From positions 1 to 6,948 of the forward strand of contig JBBAEV010000039.1 of the NCBI GenBank assembly GCA_041655735.1: 6,948 nt of DNA, written 5' to 3'. The translations under genes and the position numbers were made by a program. Of the stretch, positions 6,930 through 6,948 are shown piece by piece. Each line of letters starts with the position of its first letter. Positions within the stretch are counted from its first letter, which is position 1. Source of the stretch: JBBAEV01 sp041655735. GTDB taxonomy: Bacteria; Bacillota_I; Bacilli_A; RF39; UBA660. The notes under the pieces were generated by a model. That model did no database searches and was not told where the DNA came from. It saw only the letters and a list, made by a program, of their open reading frames with translations.

Positions 6930-6935
6930 TATACA
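6924..6935 (-). repeat. right terminal inverted repeat of IS
   Basis: CCGGAATATACA is the exact complement of the left end. The 13 bases that follow to the window edge are host DNA. Read on the minus strand and joined to the methyltransferase remnant after removing one 4-bp duplication, they give an open frame (Ser-Ser-Gln before IVSVNKG). Confidence 0.85.
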
Positions 6936-6948
6936 GTTTGTGAGGATA

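Larger units (their letters stand above)
4285..6935 (+). mobile_element. complete IS21-family insertion sequence
   Basis: The element is 2651 bp and is bounded by perfect 12-bp terminal inverted repeats, TGTATATTCCGG at the left and its complement at the right. They give the TG...CA ends usual for IS21. Inside are multiple 22-bp terminal repeats, then istA and istB in one operon reading left to right. Its G+C content is visibly higher than that of the neighbouring genes, which suggests a recent arrival. Both genes are intact with all key motifs, so it may be mobile. The flanks give only a 4-bp near match as target duplication: ATTT at 4281-4284 and GTTT at 6936-6939. It sits inside a methyltransferase gene. 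Confidence 0.9.

Overview
The window is AT-rich bacterial DNA. It uses the standard bacterial code: Trp is TGG throughout, and TGA appears to act as a real stop at the istA/istB junction. Strong AGGAGG-type ribosome binding sites, a YheI/YheH-type ABC exporter pair and a YazA-like GIY-YIG gene point to a low-GC Gram-positive (Bacillota, including code-11 relatives such as Acholeplasma-like lineages). The exact taxon cannot be read from the sequence.

Bases 1-2996: the 3' part of one ABC exporter half-transporter gene overlaps a complete second one by 14 bp. The pair looks like a heterodimeric multidrug exporter of the BmrC/BmrD (YheI/YheH) type. The first subunit has Asp in place of the Walker B catalytic Glu. 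The second has a degenerate signature motif and a large soluble insert between its first two membrane helices. The operon ends at a hairpin that also serves as terminator for the convergent gene.

Bases 2981-3661: a small GIY-YIG protein gene lies on the minus strand with a good promoter and ribosome binding site. It is followed by about 420 bp of very AT-rich DNA with no convincing gene, apart from a possible 31-codon gene remnant.

Bases 3662-6948: a minus-strand DNA methyltransferase gene of the DpnA-like N6/N4 class is broken by a complete 2651-bp IS21-family insertion sequence at 4285-6935. The surviving 3' part keeps the AdoMet-binding motif but has lost the catalytic DPPY region, which should lie beyond the right edge of the window. 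The element carries istA (DDE transposase) and istB (AAA+ helper ATPase) with an ATGA overlap. It has its own consensus promoter and terminal arrays of 22-bp CCGG-centred repeats, five at the left and four at the right. The bases next to its ends agree only imperfectly as a 4-bp target duplication (ATTT / GTTT).

I found no previously undescribed system. The best leads are the IS-disrupted methyltransferase and its artefactual start, the asymmetric terminal repeat arrays, and the extracellular insert of the second ABC subunit with its possible internal duplication.
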